From: Lacinutrix himadriensis
GTDB taxonomy: Bacteria > Bacteroidota > Bacteroidia > Flavobacteriales > Flavobacteriaceae
Assembly: GCF_001418105.1 (NCBI RefSeq)
Contig: NZ_LIQI01000022.1
Span: 806,001-870,000, forward strand
Reading direction: 5' to 3'
Length of the DNA stretch: 64,000 nt
Within the stretch, counting starts at the first letter, position 1. Each line of letters opens with the position of its first letter. Position numbers and translations under genes: made by a program. The notes under the pieces were generated by a model. It was not told the DNA's origin, did no database searches, and worked only from the letters and a program-made list of their open reading frames with translations. Below are positions 8,913-18,092 of this stretch, in pieces.

Positions 8913-11900
8913 TTAAAAGGTTATTACTTGAATATCGTCATTTATATATACCAGAATTTTATGGATCACTTTGTATGGCATTTCTTCTATAACCCGTTGG
9001 TAATTTTCTAGTTGCAATTGGTGTTTTTTGTTTATTGCTCCCGTTTTATAATCGATTATGGTTGCTTCATTATTGGCATTAATTACCAATCTGTCTGGTC
9101 TTATAATCTCATGATTTGAAATTATATCCCGTTCGTTATAAACGGTGTTTTCAGTGGTGAAATAATCTTTTAGGTCTTGGTGATCTATTATTTGTACTAT
9201 CGTTTTTTGTAATTCTATGGCTTGTTCTGGATTTATAATTGCGGTTTCTTTAAAATGGGTAATTGCAAATAAAACATCTTCTTTTGTTTTAATATGTGCC
9301 AATATATTGTGAATAAGATTTCCTTTTTCGATGGCTTCTTGTTGCGCTGTATTCCATAAAAAACCAGAATTAGTAACAATTTTTATGTTGTGACTTTCTT
9401 TTGTTGTGGTTATAAATTCTTGTTGTTCTATAATTTCTGTATGCTTGGTTTCTTCTTTCGATGTTTTTTTAGGATTACCAAAAGAGAAGCTACTTTCGCT
9501 TTCATTATACTTGTTTGCTTGTTGCAAGTAATTTATAAATAAGCCAGCGTAGGTTTTTTGTTCCTTTAATTCTTTGGCAGACACATCTCTTTTAGAAATA
9601 ATAAAGAGTTGCTCCTTTGGTCTAGTCAATGCAACATATAATAAGTTGATGTTGTCTAGCTCTAATTCTGCTTGATGCTTGTTGTGGATTTGCAGACCAA
9701 CCTCGCCGTAGTTTTCAAATTCTTTGGTGTAGTTTAATAGTGTGCTAGAAAAGCCATTAAAGTTTTCTGCTTCTAATGGGAACCATTCTTTGGGTTCTAT
9801 TTCGCTATAAATATTTAAATCTGCATAAGGGAAAATAACTACTGGAAACTCTAAACCTTTAGATTTATGAATGGTCATAATCTGCACAGCATTTTGTCCT
9901 TGCGGAGAAACAATACTTAGATTTCCTTTTTTGTTATTTGCGTGTTCTAAAAAACCGGAAAGACTAGAGCCTTGTTTTTGCGAATATTCTAATACAAAAT
10001 CTAAATAGTATTGTACGTAAGCGTTGGAGGTTTCTACTAAATTAAAGTTTCTAACAATGCTTTCTGCCAACTCATATAATGGTAATTGTAGTAATTGGTT
10101 TGGGGTTAAAAAGATCTGGTAGTCTTCCAAACTTTTAAAGGTTTGGAAAAGGGACTGATGGATATGTTCACTGAAAAATGCGTGCTTGTCTTTTATTCTG
10201 AATTTTTCGGAAAGATAATTTAAAGCCTTAACCTTGATTTCATCGTTCTCGGATTGCACTAAAAGCGTTAAGATATTATCTATAAACTGTACTTCGGGAC
10301 TATTAAAAATAAGCATCGTTTCGGAAGACATAATAGGGATGCCTTTAGTGTTTAAAAACTCTGCAATAGCGATTCCTTCTTTTTTCTTACGGACAAGAAT
10401 ACAAATATCTTGATAAGAATAGCCATTGGTTTGGCACGTTCTAATGGTTTCTAAAACTTTCTGCGGATAGATTTCGTCTCTATCTTCGTCTTTAAGATCT
10501 AAAAAGTCTAATTGTATATAGCCTTCATTTTTATTGAAGGTGTTTTGTTTAGAACCTTCATGATAGAGTTCGCTATAATCCTGGTTGGATAATGAAGTTT
10601 CGGCAACATATTTAAAAAAAGCATTATTGAAATGTATAATTTCTTGGTAGCTTCTAAAGTTTGTAGGTAAATTATCTACGTGTTGTTCTACTTGAAAAGG
10701 ATCTGTTTTTTTAGAGTATAAGTCTATAAATTGGTCTGCTTCTCCGCCACGCCATCTATAAATTGCTTGTTTGGCATCACCTACTAACATGGCTGTTCCT
10801 TGTTCTTGTTTTAAGTTTTGACCAGCAAGCGAGTTATCTATTAACGGAATTAAATTTTGCCATTGTAATTTAGATGTATCTTGAAACTCATCGATGAAGT
10901 AATGTCTAAATTTTTCGCCCAGTCGTTCGTAAATAAAAGGGGTTGGTTGGTCTTTAATTTCCTTGCTTATTAAGGTGTTGAATTCAGAAATTAATAATTT
11001 ATTCTGATCTATTTTAATATTTGTTAACTCTTGGTTTATGGCGCTTAAAACCGATAAAGGCGTTATGTTTTTATAAAAAGCTTTTAAGAATTTTTGCTGA
11101 AAAACTAGTTTTTTGGTTTCTTCAAAAGCTTTAATGAATTGCGGTTGCAACCCATCTATAACAGCTCCAAGTTCTGGAGTAAGTCGTTTAGGATACAGTG
11201 TTTCGTTATTAATTAATTCCGCTTGCCATTTATTGGTGAAACTAATGTCAAATCGCTTATTCTTTAGATTTTCAAAATGTTTTGGTAGAGAACTTCTATT
11301 AAAATCATTAAACTGTAAACCAGCTTCGTCAATTAGCTGTAAAACGTTTTGTGTAATTTCTGTAATTCGGCTTTCAAGATTTTTGGTGTCTTTTCTTAAT
11401 TGCGCTTTAAGTACTTTAAAATCTTCAAGCGATTTATCTTTTAGTTTTTCAATATGCGCGACATCATTTTCTTTTACTAATAGTTTTGCAATCTTATTAA
11501 AGTCGAAAGAAATATCCCAACTCTTATCATCATCTGCTTTTTCAATGGAAAAATCCACTAAAATTTTTGTCAGCTCTTTATTCGTTCCCGCTTTTGCTAT
11601 CAAACTATCTACCGCTTCTTGTAAAAGAGAGTCTTGATCTAATTCGACTTCAAAATTTAAAGGCAGTTTTAAATCATGCGCAAAGGTTCTAATTATTTTA
11701 TGTGTAAATCCGTCAATAGTAGAAACATCAAAAGCGGCATAATTATAAATAATGCTGTTTAGTATCTTTTTAGATTTGTTGTGTAGTTTTTCTGGTTTCA
11801 GTTGTAATTCTTCAGTAAGTATAGAAAACATGCTGTTTGGATTTTCTATAATTTTTTCCGAAGAAAACGCGGTAAGCATTTCAATAATACGTTCTTTCAT

Positions 11901-12062
11901 TTCACCAACTGCTTTATTGGTAAATGTAATAGCCAGAATGTTCTTGTATTGTTGCGTATTATTAGATTGTAATAAAATCTTTAAATACTCTTTAACTAAT
12001 GTAAATGTTTTTCCGCTTCCGGCAGATGCATTGTATATAGTGAAAGGATGTTGGTTAGTCAT
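8913..12062 (-). CDS. UvrD/Rep-type ATP-dependent helicase-nuclease, AddA-like
   Basis: The 1049-residue superfamily 1A helicase has Walker A ASAGSGKT near residues 13-20, the DEFQDTS Walker B motif near 395 and a C-terminal helicase region with MTIHKSKGLEFPVV. It ends in a RecB-type nuclease domain with the catalytic core IIDYKTGA near residue 1008. Family role: the motor and nuclease subunit that resects DNA double-strand ends, acting with the AddB-like protein at 3183-5930. Here the two genes are split by ompA and kbl. The gene is divergent from sod. A structured repeat element lies immediately downstream. Confidence 0.9.
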   Translation of the reverse strand: MTNQHPFTIYNASAGSGKTFTLVKEYLKILLQSNNTQQYKNILAITFTNKAVGEMKERIIEMLTAFSSEKIIENPNSMFSILTEELQLKPEKLHNKSKKILNSIIYNYAAFDVSTIDGFTHKIIRTFAHDLKLPLNFEVELDQDSLLQEAVDSLIAKAGTNKELTKILVDFSIEKADDDKSWDISFDFNKIAKLLVKENDVAHIEKLKDKSLEDFKVLKAQLRKDTKNLESRITEITQNVLQLIDEAGLQFNDFNRSSLPKHFENLKNKRFDISFTNKWQAELINNETLYPKRLTPELGAVIDGLQPQFIKAFEETKKLVFQQKFLKAFYKNITPLSVLSAINQELTNIKIDQNKLLISEFNTLISKEIKDQPTPFIYERLGEKFRHYFIDEFQDTSKLQWQNLIPLIDNSLAGQNLKQEQGTAMLVGDAKQAIYRWRGGEADQFIDLYSKKTDPFQVEQHVDNLPTNFRSYQEIIHFNNAFFKYVAETSLSNQDYSELYHEGSKQNTFNKNEGYIQLDFLDLKDEDRDEIYPQKVLETIRTCQTNGYSYQDICILVRKKKEGIAIAEFLNTKGIPIMSSETMLIFNSPEVQFIDNILTLLVQSENDEIKVKALNYLSEKFRIKDKHAFFSEHIHQSLFQTFKSLEDYQIFLTPNQLLQLPLYELAESIVRNFNLVETSNAYVQYYLDFVLEYSQKQGSSLSGFLEHANNKKGNLSIVSPQGQNAVQIMTIHKSKGLEFPVVIFPYADLNIYSEIEPKEWFPLEAENFNGFSSTLLNYTKEFENYGEVGLQIHNKHQAELELDNINLLYVALTRPKEQLFIISKRDVSAKELKEQKTYAGLFINYLQQANKYNESESSFSFGNPKKTSKEETKHTEIIEQQEFITTTKESHNIKIVTNSGFLWNTAQQEAIEKGNLIHNILAHIKTKEDVLFAITHFKETAIINPEQAIELQKTIVQIIDHQDLKDYFTTENTVYNERDIISNHEIIRPDRLVINANNEATIIDYKTGAINKKHQLQLENYQRVIEEMPYKVIHKILVYINDDIQVITF

Positions 12063-12140
12063 GCGTTAAATTTTACACAAGATAAAGATTATCGATAATT
12101 TGATAACTATTTATTATTTTTAATTGAAGGCATTTATGCG

Positions 12141-12148
12141 TAAATTTG
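12141..12148 (+). promoter_or_regulatory. -7 promoter box of superoxide dismutase
   Basis: TAAATTTG, 36 bp before the sod ATG, matches TAnnTTTG. The -33 region has only weak T-rich sequence. Confidence 0.4.
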
Positions 12149-12184
12149 AATAAAATTTAATAATAACAACTAAAAATAAATATT

Positions 12185-12793
12185 ATGGCTTTCGAATTAC
12201 CGAAATTAAAATATGCTTATGATGCTTTAGAACCAAACATTGATGCTCGCACAATGGAGATTCATTACACGAAACATCATAACGGTTATACAACAAAATT
12301 AAACGCAGCAATTGAAGGAACAGACTTAGAAGGGAAATCTATTGAAGATATTCTTGGAGGTTTAGATATGAAAAATGGTGCTGTTAGAAATAATGGAGGA
12401 GGTTTTTACAACCATTCTTTATTCTGGGAAGTAATGAATCCAGAAGGGAAAGGACGTTTATCTGGAGATTTAAAAGATGCTATTGAGGCAGCTTATGGTT
12501 CTGTAGATGCTTTTAAAGATACTTTTAGTAAAGCGGCTGCAACACAATTTGGTTCTGGTTGGGCTTGGTTATGTGTGCATAAAGGAGGAAAAGTAGAAGT
12601 TTGTTCTACACCAAATCAAGATAATCCATTAATGCCAGGAGTTACTTGTGGAGGAACACCAATTTTAGGATTAGATGTTTGGGAGCATGCTTATTACTTA
12701 AACTACCAAAACAGAAGACCTGATTATATTGAAGCTTTCTTTAATGTAATTAACTGGAATGAAGTAGAAAGACGTTATGCAGAAGCGAAATAA
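12185..12793 (+). CDS. sodA: Superoxide dismutase, Mn/Fe family
   Basis: The 202-residue enzyme converts superoxide to oxygen and peroxide. All four metal ligands are visible: His27 (EIHYTKHH), His77 (FYNHSLFW), Asp164 and His168 (DVWEHAYYL). The [11 protein letters not shown] segment and the Gln in NQDNP (about 145) look more Mn-type or cambialistic than strict Fe-type, but metal use is an inference. No signal peptide, so cytoplasmic. A hairpin beginning 48 bp after the stop (12842-12871), part of the first 70 bp tandem unit, can also terminate this transcript. Confidence 0.93.
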   Translation: MAFELPKLKYAYDALEPNIDARTMEIHYTKHHNGYTTKLNAAIEGTDLEGKSIEDILGGLDMKNGAVRNNGGGFYNHSLFWEVMNPEGKGRLSGDLKDAIEAAYGSVDAFKDTFSKAAATQFGSGWAWLCVHKGGKVEVCSTPNQDNPLMPGVTCGGTPILGLDVWEHAYYLNYQNRRPDYIEAFFNVINWNEVERRYAEAK

Positions 12794-12841
12794 GCTTTTA
12801 TTAAAACAATAACAATAGCCTATTTTTAATAGGTGGATATA

Positions 12842-12912
12842 AAAAAAGGTGAACTTACGTTCACCTTTTTTCGTCCCAAATCTACCATAAACTTAACCTA
12901 CTTATGTCATGG
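12842..12912 (-). ncRNA. Candidate small RNA, tandem unit A
   Basis: Read on the minus strand the unit starts CCATGACATAAGTAGG, continues with a conserved stretch of about 40 nt, and ends in a perfect GGTGAAC/GTTCACC hairpin followed by T6, an intrinsic terminator. The first and last bases of the 5' stretch pair (CCATGA with TTATGG, including one G-U). The upstream -7-like box is weak here. The hairpin can also terminate sod on the plus strand. An alternative is a mobile terminator repeat without an RNA product. Confidence 0.45.
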
Positions 12913-12982
12913 AGATATATAAATAACGTGAAAATATTTTGAATATTGTAAAATGTTGAAAAACATTTCATTACCGAAAATG

Positions 12983-13052
12983 AAAAAAGGTGAACGAGAG
13001 TTCACCTTTTTTGCCCCAAATCTACCATAAACTTAACCTACTTATGTTATGG
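12983..13052 (-). ncRNA. Candidate small RNA, tandem unit B
   Basis: Almost identical to unit C. Minus-strand order: CCATAACATAAGTAGG, conserved body with TTTATGGTAGATTTGGGG, then the GGTGAAC-CTCT-GTTCACC hairpin and T run. A TATATTTG box (13065-13058) ends 5 nt before the first conserved C, the spacing expected for a Bacteroidota -7 element and start site. Loop changes between units (TTAC in A, GAGA in B and C, plus strand) with unchanged stems support the hairpin. Confidence 0.5.
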
Positions 13053-13192
13053 TCTAGCAAATATAAGTGTGCTTGGGCCAAATTGTAAAACTTATTAGAT
13101 AAACTACTAATATATTAGCCTAAAGGAGTAAAGAGTCTGTTTTATTCTGTTTTAGAAAGAAATGTCGTATAAAATGGAATGGGTGTAAAATG

Positions 13193-13262
13193 AAAAAAGG
13201 TGAACGAGAGTTCACCTTTTTTGCCCCAAATCTACCATGAACTTAACCTACTTATGTTATGG
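13193..13262 (-). ncRNA. Candidate small RNA, tandem unit C
   Basis: Third copy, differing from unit B by one base in the body (TTCATGG instead of TTTATGG on the minus strand). TACATTAG (13275-13268) upstream differs from TAnnTTTG at one position and sits at the same distance from the conserved 5' end as the box of unit B. It follows purF on the same strand, so it could also be released from the purF 3' region. Confidence 0.48.
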
Positions 13263-13377
13263 TGGTACTAATGTAGTTTTATTTCTTTGATTAAGTGAAA
13301 TCTTTTAGATGAACCGCTTTTTTTTAGGATTAAGCGCTTCAAAACTAAATAGATACGGAAAAACCGTAAGAAAAAAG

Positions 13378-15276
13378 CTAGTAAGCACGTTCTTCATTTC
13401 CTTCATAAAAATTAATAAACGCTTTATTTACAACTCTATTACCTCCAGCTGTTGGATAATTTCCTGTAAAATACCAATCTCCTAAGTTTTTAGGACAGGC
13501 TTTGTGTAAATTAGATACCGGTTGAAATATTATCTTTACTTCGGCATTTACTGTTTCATCACTTAATAATTCTGAGATTTTATCTGAAAGCTCATCCGCT
13601 GTAAAAAGATCATATAGTTCTTTTACAAAGTTTTTTACTTGCGCATCTTCTAAATCTACCTGCTTTTTACATTTTTTGTATACTTCCTCAATTAAATGAT
13701 ACTTGTTGTTGTCTTTTAAAAGCGAAAGCATTGCTTTAAAGGCTATTAATCCTTCAATTTTTGCCATATCAATACCGTAGCAATCCGGATAACGTATTTG
13801 TGGCGCAGAAGAAACCACAACTATTTTTTTAGGATGTAGTCGATCCATCATTTTAATGATACTCTTTTTTAGAGTGGTACCTCTTACAATACTATCATCA
13901 ATAATAACCAGGTTATCTGTTGGTTTAATTACACCGTAAGTAACATCGTAAACGTGCGCAACTAAATCATCTCTACTGCTATCTTCAGTAATAAAAGTTC
14001 TTAGCTTAACATCTTTAATTGCTATTTTTTCAATTCTTGTTCTTTCCGATAAGATTTCAATAACACGTTCTTTAGATAGTTTTCCGTCGCCATCTAAAAT
14101 CGCTTGTGTTTTCTTTTGGTTGAGATGTTCTTCAACAGCTTCTATCATTCCGAAAAAGGAAGTTTCCGCCGTATTTGGTATATAAGAGAAAACAGAGTTT
14201 TCTGTATCATTATCAATAGCTTCCAGAACTTTAGGCATTAATAATTTACCAAGTTCTTTACGCTCTTGATAAATTTCAGCATCACTTCCTCTAGAGAAAT
14301 AGATACGTTCAAAAGAACATGCTTTTCTTTCTAAAGGTTCTAATATTTGTTGAATAGAAACTTCTCCAGATTTCTTGGTAATGATAGCATGACCAGGTTC
14401 TAATTCTTTAACGTCATCAAAGTCTACATTAAATACGGTTTGTATTACTGGTCTTTCTGAAGCTACAACAACCACTTCATCATCTTGGTAATAATAGGTT
14501 GGTCTTATTCCTGCAGGATCACGAAGTACAAAAGAGTCTCCATGTCCTAAAAGTCCAGCCATGGCATAACCACCATCCCAGTTTTTTGCAGCTTTTCTTA
14601 AAATTTTTGCTACGTTTAATCGGTCAGCAATTAAAGGAGAGCATTCGTTTTTATTGTATCCTTCTTTTTTAAGCTTCTTGTATATTTTAGAAACAGCATC
14701 ATCTAAAAAGTGTCCAATTTTTTCCATTATAGTAATGGTGTCTGTGTACTCTTTTGGGTGTTGCCCTAGATCTATTAAGTTTTTAAATAATTCTTTAACA
14801 TTTGTCATATTAAAGTTTCCAGCAAGAATAAGGTTTCTGTGCATCCAGTTATTTTGTCTTAAAAAAGGATGTACACTTTCTACGCTATTTTTACCAAAAG
14901 TACCATAACGAACATGTCCTAAAAGCACTTCTCCTATATATGGAATGTTCTTTTTTTGTAATGCAACATCATCTTGATATTCTGGGTGCTCTGTTAGTTC
15001 TTTGTTTATTCTACCGTTTATTTGAGCAAAGATATCTTGTATAGGCTGCTGCGCAATAGAGCGGACTCTACTTATGTAACGTTCTCCTGGTTTGGTGTCT
15101 AATTTAATACTTGCAAAACCAGCGCCATCTTGTCCGCGATTGTGCTGCTTTTCCATTAATAGATACATTTTGTTTACACCGTAAAACGCAGTACCATATT
15201 TCTCTTTGTAAAATTCTAATGGTTTTAAAAGTCTAATGTGTGCTATTCCACATTCATGTTTTAAAGCATCGCTCAT
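13378..15276 (-). CDS. purF: Amidophosphoribosyltransferase (PurF)
   Basis: The 632-residue enzyme makes 5-phosphoribosylamine from PRPP and glutamine, the first committed step of purine synthesis. An eight-residue leader precedes Cys9 (HECGIAH), the expected nucleophile of the class II glutaminase domain after processing. HNRGQDGAG is at 45-53 and the PRPP loop VIIDDSIVRGTT at about 457-468. It is longer than the enterobacterial enzyme (about 505 residues), consistent with the extended Bacteroidota form. A 22 bp palindrome lies 51 bp upstream. purN is nearby but in a separate transcription unit. Confidence 0.94.
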   Translation of the reverse strand: MSDALKHECGIAHIRLLKPLEFYKEKYGTAFYGVNKMYLLMEKQHNRGQDGAGFASIKLDTKPGERYISRVRSIAQQPIQDIFAQINGRINKELTEHPEYQDDVALQKKNIPYIGEVLLGHVRYGTFGKNSVESVHPFLRQNNWMHRNLILAGNFNMTNVKELFKNLIDLGQHPKEYTDTITIMEKIGHFLDDAVSKIYKKLKKEGYNKNECSPLIADRLNVAKILRKAAKNWDGGYAMAGLLGHGDSFVLRDPAGIRPTYYYQDDEVVVVASERPVIQTVFNVDFDDVKELEPGHAIITKKSGEVSIQQILEPLERKACSFERIYFSRGSDAEIYQERKELGKLLMPKVLEAIDNDTENSVFSYIPNTAETSFFGMIEAVEEHLNQKKTQAILDGDGKLSKERVIEILSERTRIEKIAIKDVKLRTFITEDSSRDDLVAHVYDVTYGVIKPTDNLVIIDDSIVRGTTLKKSIIKMMDRLHPKKIVVVSSAPQIRYPDCYGIDMAKIEGLIAFKAMLSLLKDNNKYHLIEEVYKKCKKQVDLEDAQVKNFVKELYDLFTADELSDKISELLSDETVNAEVKIIFQPVSNLHKACPKNLGDWYFTGNYPTAGGNRVVNKAFINFYEGNEERAY

Positions 15277-15326
15277 TTTTAGTTGTGTGTTTGTTGTTTC
15301 TTATTTGTGTTGTCGCTTTTTACATT

Positions 15327-15348
15327 GTTTCATAACAAGTTATGAAAC
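15327..15348. promoter_or_regulatory. Perfect palindrome upstream of purF, possible operator
   Basis: GTTTCATAAC, a 2 bp centre (AA), then GTTATGAAAC. Arms of 10 bp with a 2 bp spacer suit a dimeric DNA-binding protein better than an RNA hairpin, and no T run follows. It sits between the PfkB terminator and the purF start. Confidence 0.4.
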
Positions 15349-15360
15349 TTTGATTTTGCG

Positions 15361-15392
15361 AAAAAAAAACGCGCTCCATTTTGAGCGCGTTT
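15361..15392 (-). terminator. Intrinsic terminator of the PfkB kinase gene
   Basis: Arms AAACGCGCTC (15367-15376) and GAGCGCGTTT (15383-15392) around a 6 nt loop. On the minus strand the stem is followed by a run of nine T, a strong terminator directly after the kinase stop. Confidence 0.85.
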
Positions 15393-15396
15393 GTAT

Positions 15397-16325
15397 TTAG
15401 TTTATTTCGATATCAAATTGTGTCAAATCCTTGAACTGTTGCAAGCGCTCGAAGATTTCTTTATCTGTTAAAGTTAGCATACGTTCTGTTCCAAATTTTT
15501 CTACACAAAAGGAAGCTAAGGCTGAACCGTATATTACTGCTTTCTTCATGTTTTCAAAAGAGATGTTACCCGTTTTAGCAATATATCCTGCAAAACCACC
15601 TGCAAAAGTATCTCCTGCTCCTGTTGGATCAAAGACTTCGGCTAATGGTAAAGCTGGTGCATAAAACATATTACCTTCACTAAATAGTAAAGCGCCATGT
15701 TCTCCTTTTTTAATAACCACATATTTAGGACCCATTTCATGAATCTTCTTTGCTGCATTAACTAAAGAGTATTCTCCAGATAACTGGCGAGCTTCTTCAT
15801 CATTAATGGTGATCACATCTATATTTTTTATAACTGCTTTTAAATCATCCATAGCAATATCCATCCAGAAATTCATGGTATCTAAAATGGCTAATTTTGG
15901 TTTTTTAGACATTTGATCCAGAACACTCTGTTGTGTTAAAGGATGTAGGTTACCAAGCATTACAATATCTGCATCTTTATAACTTTCAGGAACAACTGGC
16001 GTAAAATGTTCTAGTACATTTAATTCTTTGCTAAAGTATCACGAGTGTTCATATCGTTATGATATTTACCACTCCAGAAGAACGTTTTTCCTTCTTTTAC
16101 TATTTCTACTCCTTCTATACTTATTTTTCTATCGGTTAAAAGGTCTAGATATTCTTGTGGAAAATCTCCTCCAACAACAGAAACTGCTGCTGCATCCACA
16201 TTATCAAAATTTGCTGCAGAAAAACCTATATAGGTTGCTGCTCCTCCAAGAATTTTATCGGTTTTACCAAAAGGTGTTTCAATAGCATCAAATGCTACAG
16301 TACCTACAATGACTAATTTGCTCAT
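15397..16325 (-). pseudogene. PfkB family carbohydrate/nucleoside kinase, single-base frameshift
   Basis: Two minus-strand frames (16325-16020 and 15960-15397) are halves of one protein. The first starts MSKLVIVGTVAFDAIETPFG with GGAATYIGF for substrate binding, then breaks at DTLAKN-stop. The second carries the PfkB signature DPTGAGDTFAGGFAG with the catalytic Asp. Adding one A to the run at 16027-16029 gives DTLAKELNVLEHFTPVVPES and joins the halves into about 309 residues, normal for the family. Members phosphorylate sugars or nucleosides; the substrate is unknown. The cause may be a sequencing error or a real mutation. Confidence 0.82.
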
Positions 16326-16347
16326 AAAGCGATATTAATTTTTTTTG

Positions 16348-16355
16348 CAAATATA
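16348..16355 (-). promoter_or_regulatory. -7 promoter box of the PfkB gene
   Basis: TATATTTG on the minus strand, 22 bp upstream of the kinase ATG, matches TAnnTTTG. Confidence 0.4.
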
Positions 16356-16381
16356 CGTTATTTTAAAACTAGTATAATAAC

Positions 16382-17023
16382 TTATTTTCTACCAAAATCT
16401 GCAGGTATTTCTCCCCAAGCTTTCGTTTCCCATTTTACAATGGTTGTTTTATACGTATTATTGTTTAACCACAATACGGCACGATCTACTAAATCATAAA
16501 CCGGTTTGTTTTTTGCGTTGCGTTCTAATTTAGAATTACATATTTTTTTACGAACCCAACTCATAGCGGTTTTAGAGTCTGTATATATAAGGAGATCACT
16601 ATTGTGTTTTTTTAAAAAACTTAGTCCGTGAACCAAAGCTAAAAATTCACCTATATTATTTGTGCCTTCGGCAAAAGGACCTTGAATAAATAATTGTTTT
16701 TTAGATTTTGTTTCTACACCACGATATTCCATAATACCAGGGTTTCCAGAAGAGGCAGCATCTACAGAAATAGAATTATAATTAGGAAGCCCTATTTTTT
16801 TAAGTTGTTCTGCAGAAAGTTCGCTTTTAAATTTCTTATTGGTTCCTATATAGTCTTTATAGCTTCCGTTTAATGCTTTTTTTGCAGCATCAAAAGTGGC
16901 GAAAGATTTGTATTGTGCGCCTTGATAATCTTTAATTTGTGCTTTGCAGTCTTTCCAAGTATCAAAAACACCAACACGGTGTCCCTTCCAAACGGTATAA
17001 TATTTTTTTTTCTTTTTTGACAT
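16382..17023 (-). CDS. Ribonuclease H with N-terminal viroplasmin domain
   Basis: The 213-residue protein begins MSKKKKKYYTVWKGHRVGVF, a caulimovirus-viroplasmin-like hybrid-binding domain (about residues 6-50). An RNase HI domain follows with SVDAASSGNPG (metal-binding Asp), the NNIGEFLAL glutamate helix and IYTDSKTAMSWV. It degrades the RNA strand of RNA-DNA hybrids. The frame extends to a TTG at 17053, but the ATG at 17023 is preferred because the viroplasmin domain starts there and a GGCGGAAG purine-rich site precedes it. Confidence 0.88.
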   Translation of the reverse strand: MSKKKKKYYTVWKGHRVGVFDTWKDCKAQIKDYQGAQYKSFATFDAAKKALNGSYKDYIGTNKKFKSELSAEQLKKIGLPNYNSISVDAASSGNPGIMEYRGVETKSKKQLFIQGPFAEGTNNIGEFLALVHGLSFLKKHNSDLLIYTDSKTAMSWVRKKICNSKLERNAKNKPVYDLVDRAVLWLNNNTYKTTIVKWETKAWGEIPADFGRK

Positions 17024-17094
17024 CTTTAGCTTCCGCCTTTCCACATCGCTCAATATATACTTTAGCGAAAATCGGATTATTTATAGTTTAACTT

Positions 17095-17664
17095 CTATTC
17101 TGAACATAATACCTTATTTACTACTTCAGGAAAATGCTCCATTTCCAATAAATGAATCTTTTTAGCGACATCTTCGGCAGAATCTGTAATATTTACCTTA
17201 CATTTTGTTTGAAAAATGATGGCTCCTTCATCATAATGTTCATTTACGTAATGAATAGTGATTCCTGTTTCTTTTTCTTTATTGTTAACAACAGCTTCGT
17301 GAACATGCATTCCATACATGCCTTTTCCACCATATTTTGGTAGTAAAGCAGGATGTACATTTATCACTTTATTAGGAAAATGCGCGAGTATGTTTTCAGG
17401 GAACTTCCATAAAAAACCAGCTAACACAATAAGGTCGGGTTGGCTGTTTTTAAGTAAATCGAGTACATCGTTGGTTTTAGTGAATGCTATTTTGTTGAAT
17501 GATAATGCGCTAACATTCAGTTTTTTACATCGATCTAAAACTTTGGCATGAGGATTGTTAGTTAGAACCTGAATAACAGAAGCATTTTCTCTGTTGTGAA
17601 AAAACTTAATTAAATTTTCAGCATTAGTTCCACTTCCGGAAGCAAAAATTACAATACGTTTCAT
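17095..17664 (-). CDS. purN: Phosphoribosylglycinamide formyltransferase
   Basis: The 189-residue enzyme transfers a formyl group from 10-formyl-tetrahydrofolate to GAR in purine synthesis. The N-terminus MKRIVIFASGSGTNAENLI holds the phosphate-binding loop. The catalytic Asn-His pair is in INVHPALLPKYGG and the Asp is in NEHYDEGAIIF. Full length for PurN. It is divergent from acpP and about 70 bp upstream of the RNase H start. Confidence 0.93.
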   Translation of the reverse strand: MKRIVIFASGSGTNAENLIKFFHNRENASVIQVLTNNPHAKVLDRCKKLNVSALSFNKIAFTKTNDVLDLLKNSQPDLIVLAGFLWKFPENILAHFPNKVINVHPALLPKYGGKGMYGMHVHEAVVNNKEKETGITIHYVNEHYDEGAIIFQTKCKVNITDSAEDVAKKIHLLEMEHFPEVVNKVLCSE

Positions 17665-17806
17665 TTACAGATAATAATGTTAAAATTGTTCAAACAAAAA
17701 AAAGAATAATTATTAACAATTAGCGGGTAAAAAAGAAATATTCAGCTTTATTTATTAAATTAGGACACATTTTTAAACTAAAGGTGTGTTTTAAAATAAA
17801 GTTTTT

Positions 17807-17814
17807 TATTTTTG
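17807..17814 (+). promoter_or_regulatory. -7 promoter box of the acpP-fabF-rnc operon
   Basis: TATTTTTG, 32 bp before the acpP ATG, matches TAnnTTTG. The -33 position is only weakly matched. Confidence 0.45.
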
Positions 17815-17846
17815 CCATCTAATTAAAACTTAAAATTAAAAAGATT

Positions 17847-18080
17847 ATGTCAGACATTGCATCAAGAGTAAAAGCGATTATCGTAGACAAACTGGGAGTT
17901 GATGAAAACGAAGTTGTTACTGAAGCTAGCTTTACAAACGACTTAGGAGCAGATTCATTAGATACTGTAGAATTAATAATGGAGTTCGAAAAAGAATTCG
18001 ATATCCAAATACCAGACGATCAAGCTGAAAATATTGCAACAGTTGGTCAAGCAGTTTCTTATATTGAAGCAGCTAAATAA
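17847..18080 (+). CDS. acpP: Acyl carrier protein
   Basis: The 77-residue acidic protein has the phosphopantetheine site [10 protein letters not shown] with Ser37. It carries growing fatty-acyl chains in type II fatty acid synthesis. Full-length, ATG start, 12 bp upstream of fabF, giving the conserved acpP-fabF-rnc order found in many bacteria. Confidence 0.97.
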   Translation: MSDIASRVKAIIVDKLGVDENEVVTEASFTNDLGADSLDTVELIMEFEKEFDIQIPDDQAENIATVGQAVSYIEAAK

Positions 18081-18092
18081 GAACAAATTTTT

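Larger units (their letters stand above)
12794..13377. other. 584 bp gene-free interval between sod and purF
   Basis: No convincing protein-coding frame. The interval is organised by three 70 bp units (12842-12912, 12983-13052, 13193-13262), separated by 70 and 140 bp of unrelated AT-rich sequence. sod ends on one side and purF ends on the other, so the region is 3' of both genes. Confidence 0.7.

Noticed and set aside
3183-12062. AddAB-like pair as a phage defence system
   Set aside because: The two proteins fit ordinary double-strand break repair and lie among housekeeping genes; no defence partners are near.
11113-12069. Plus-strand frames of 174 and 105 codons
   Set aside because: Antisense to the well supported AddA-like helicase gene.
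12842-13262. CRISPR-like array
   Set aside because: Only three units, 70 bp each, with start-to-start spacings of 141 and 210 bp and no cas genes. The hairpin-T structure fits terminators instead.
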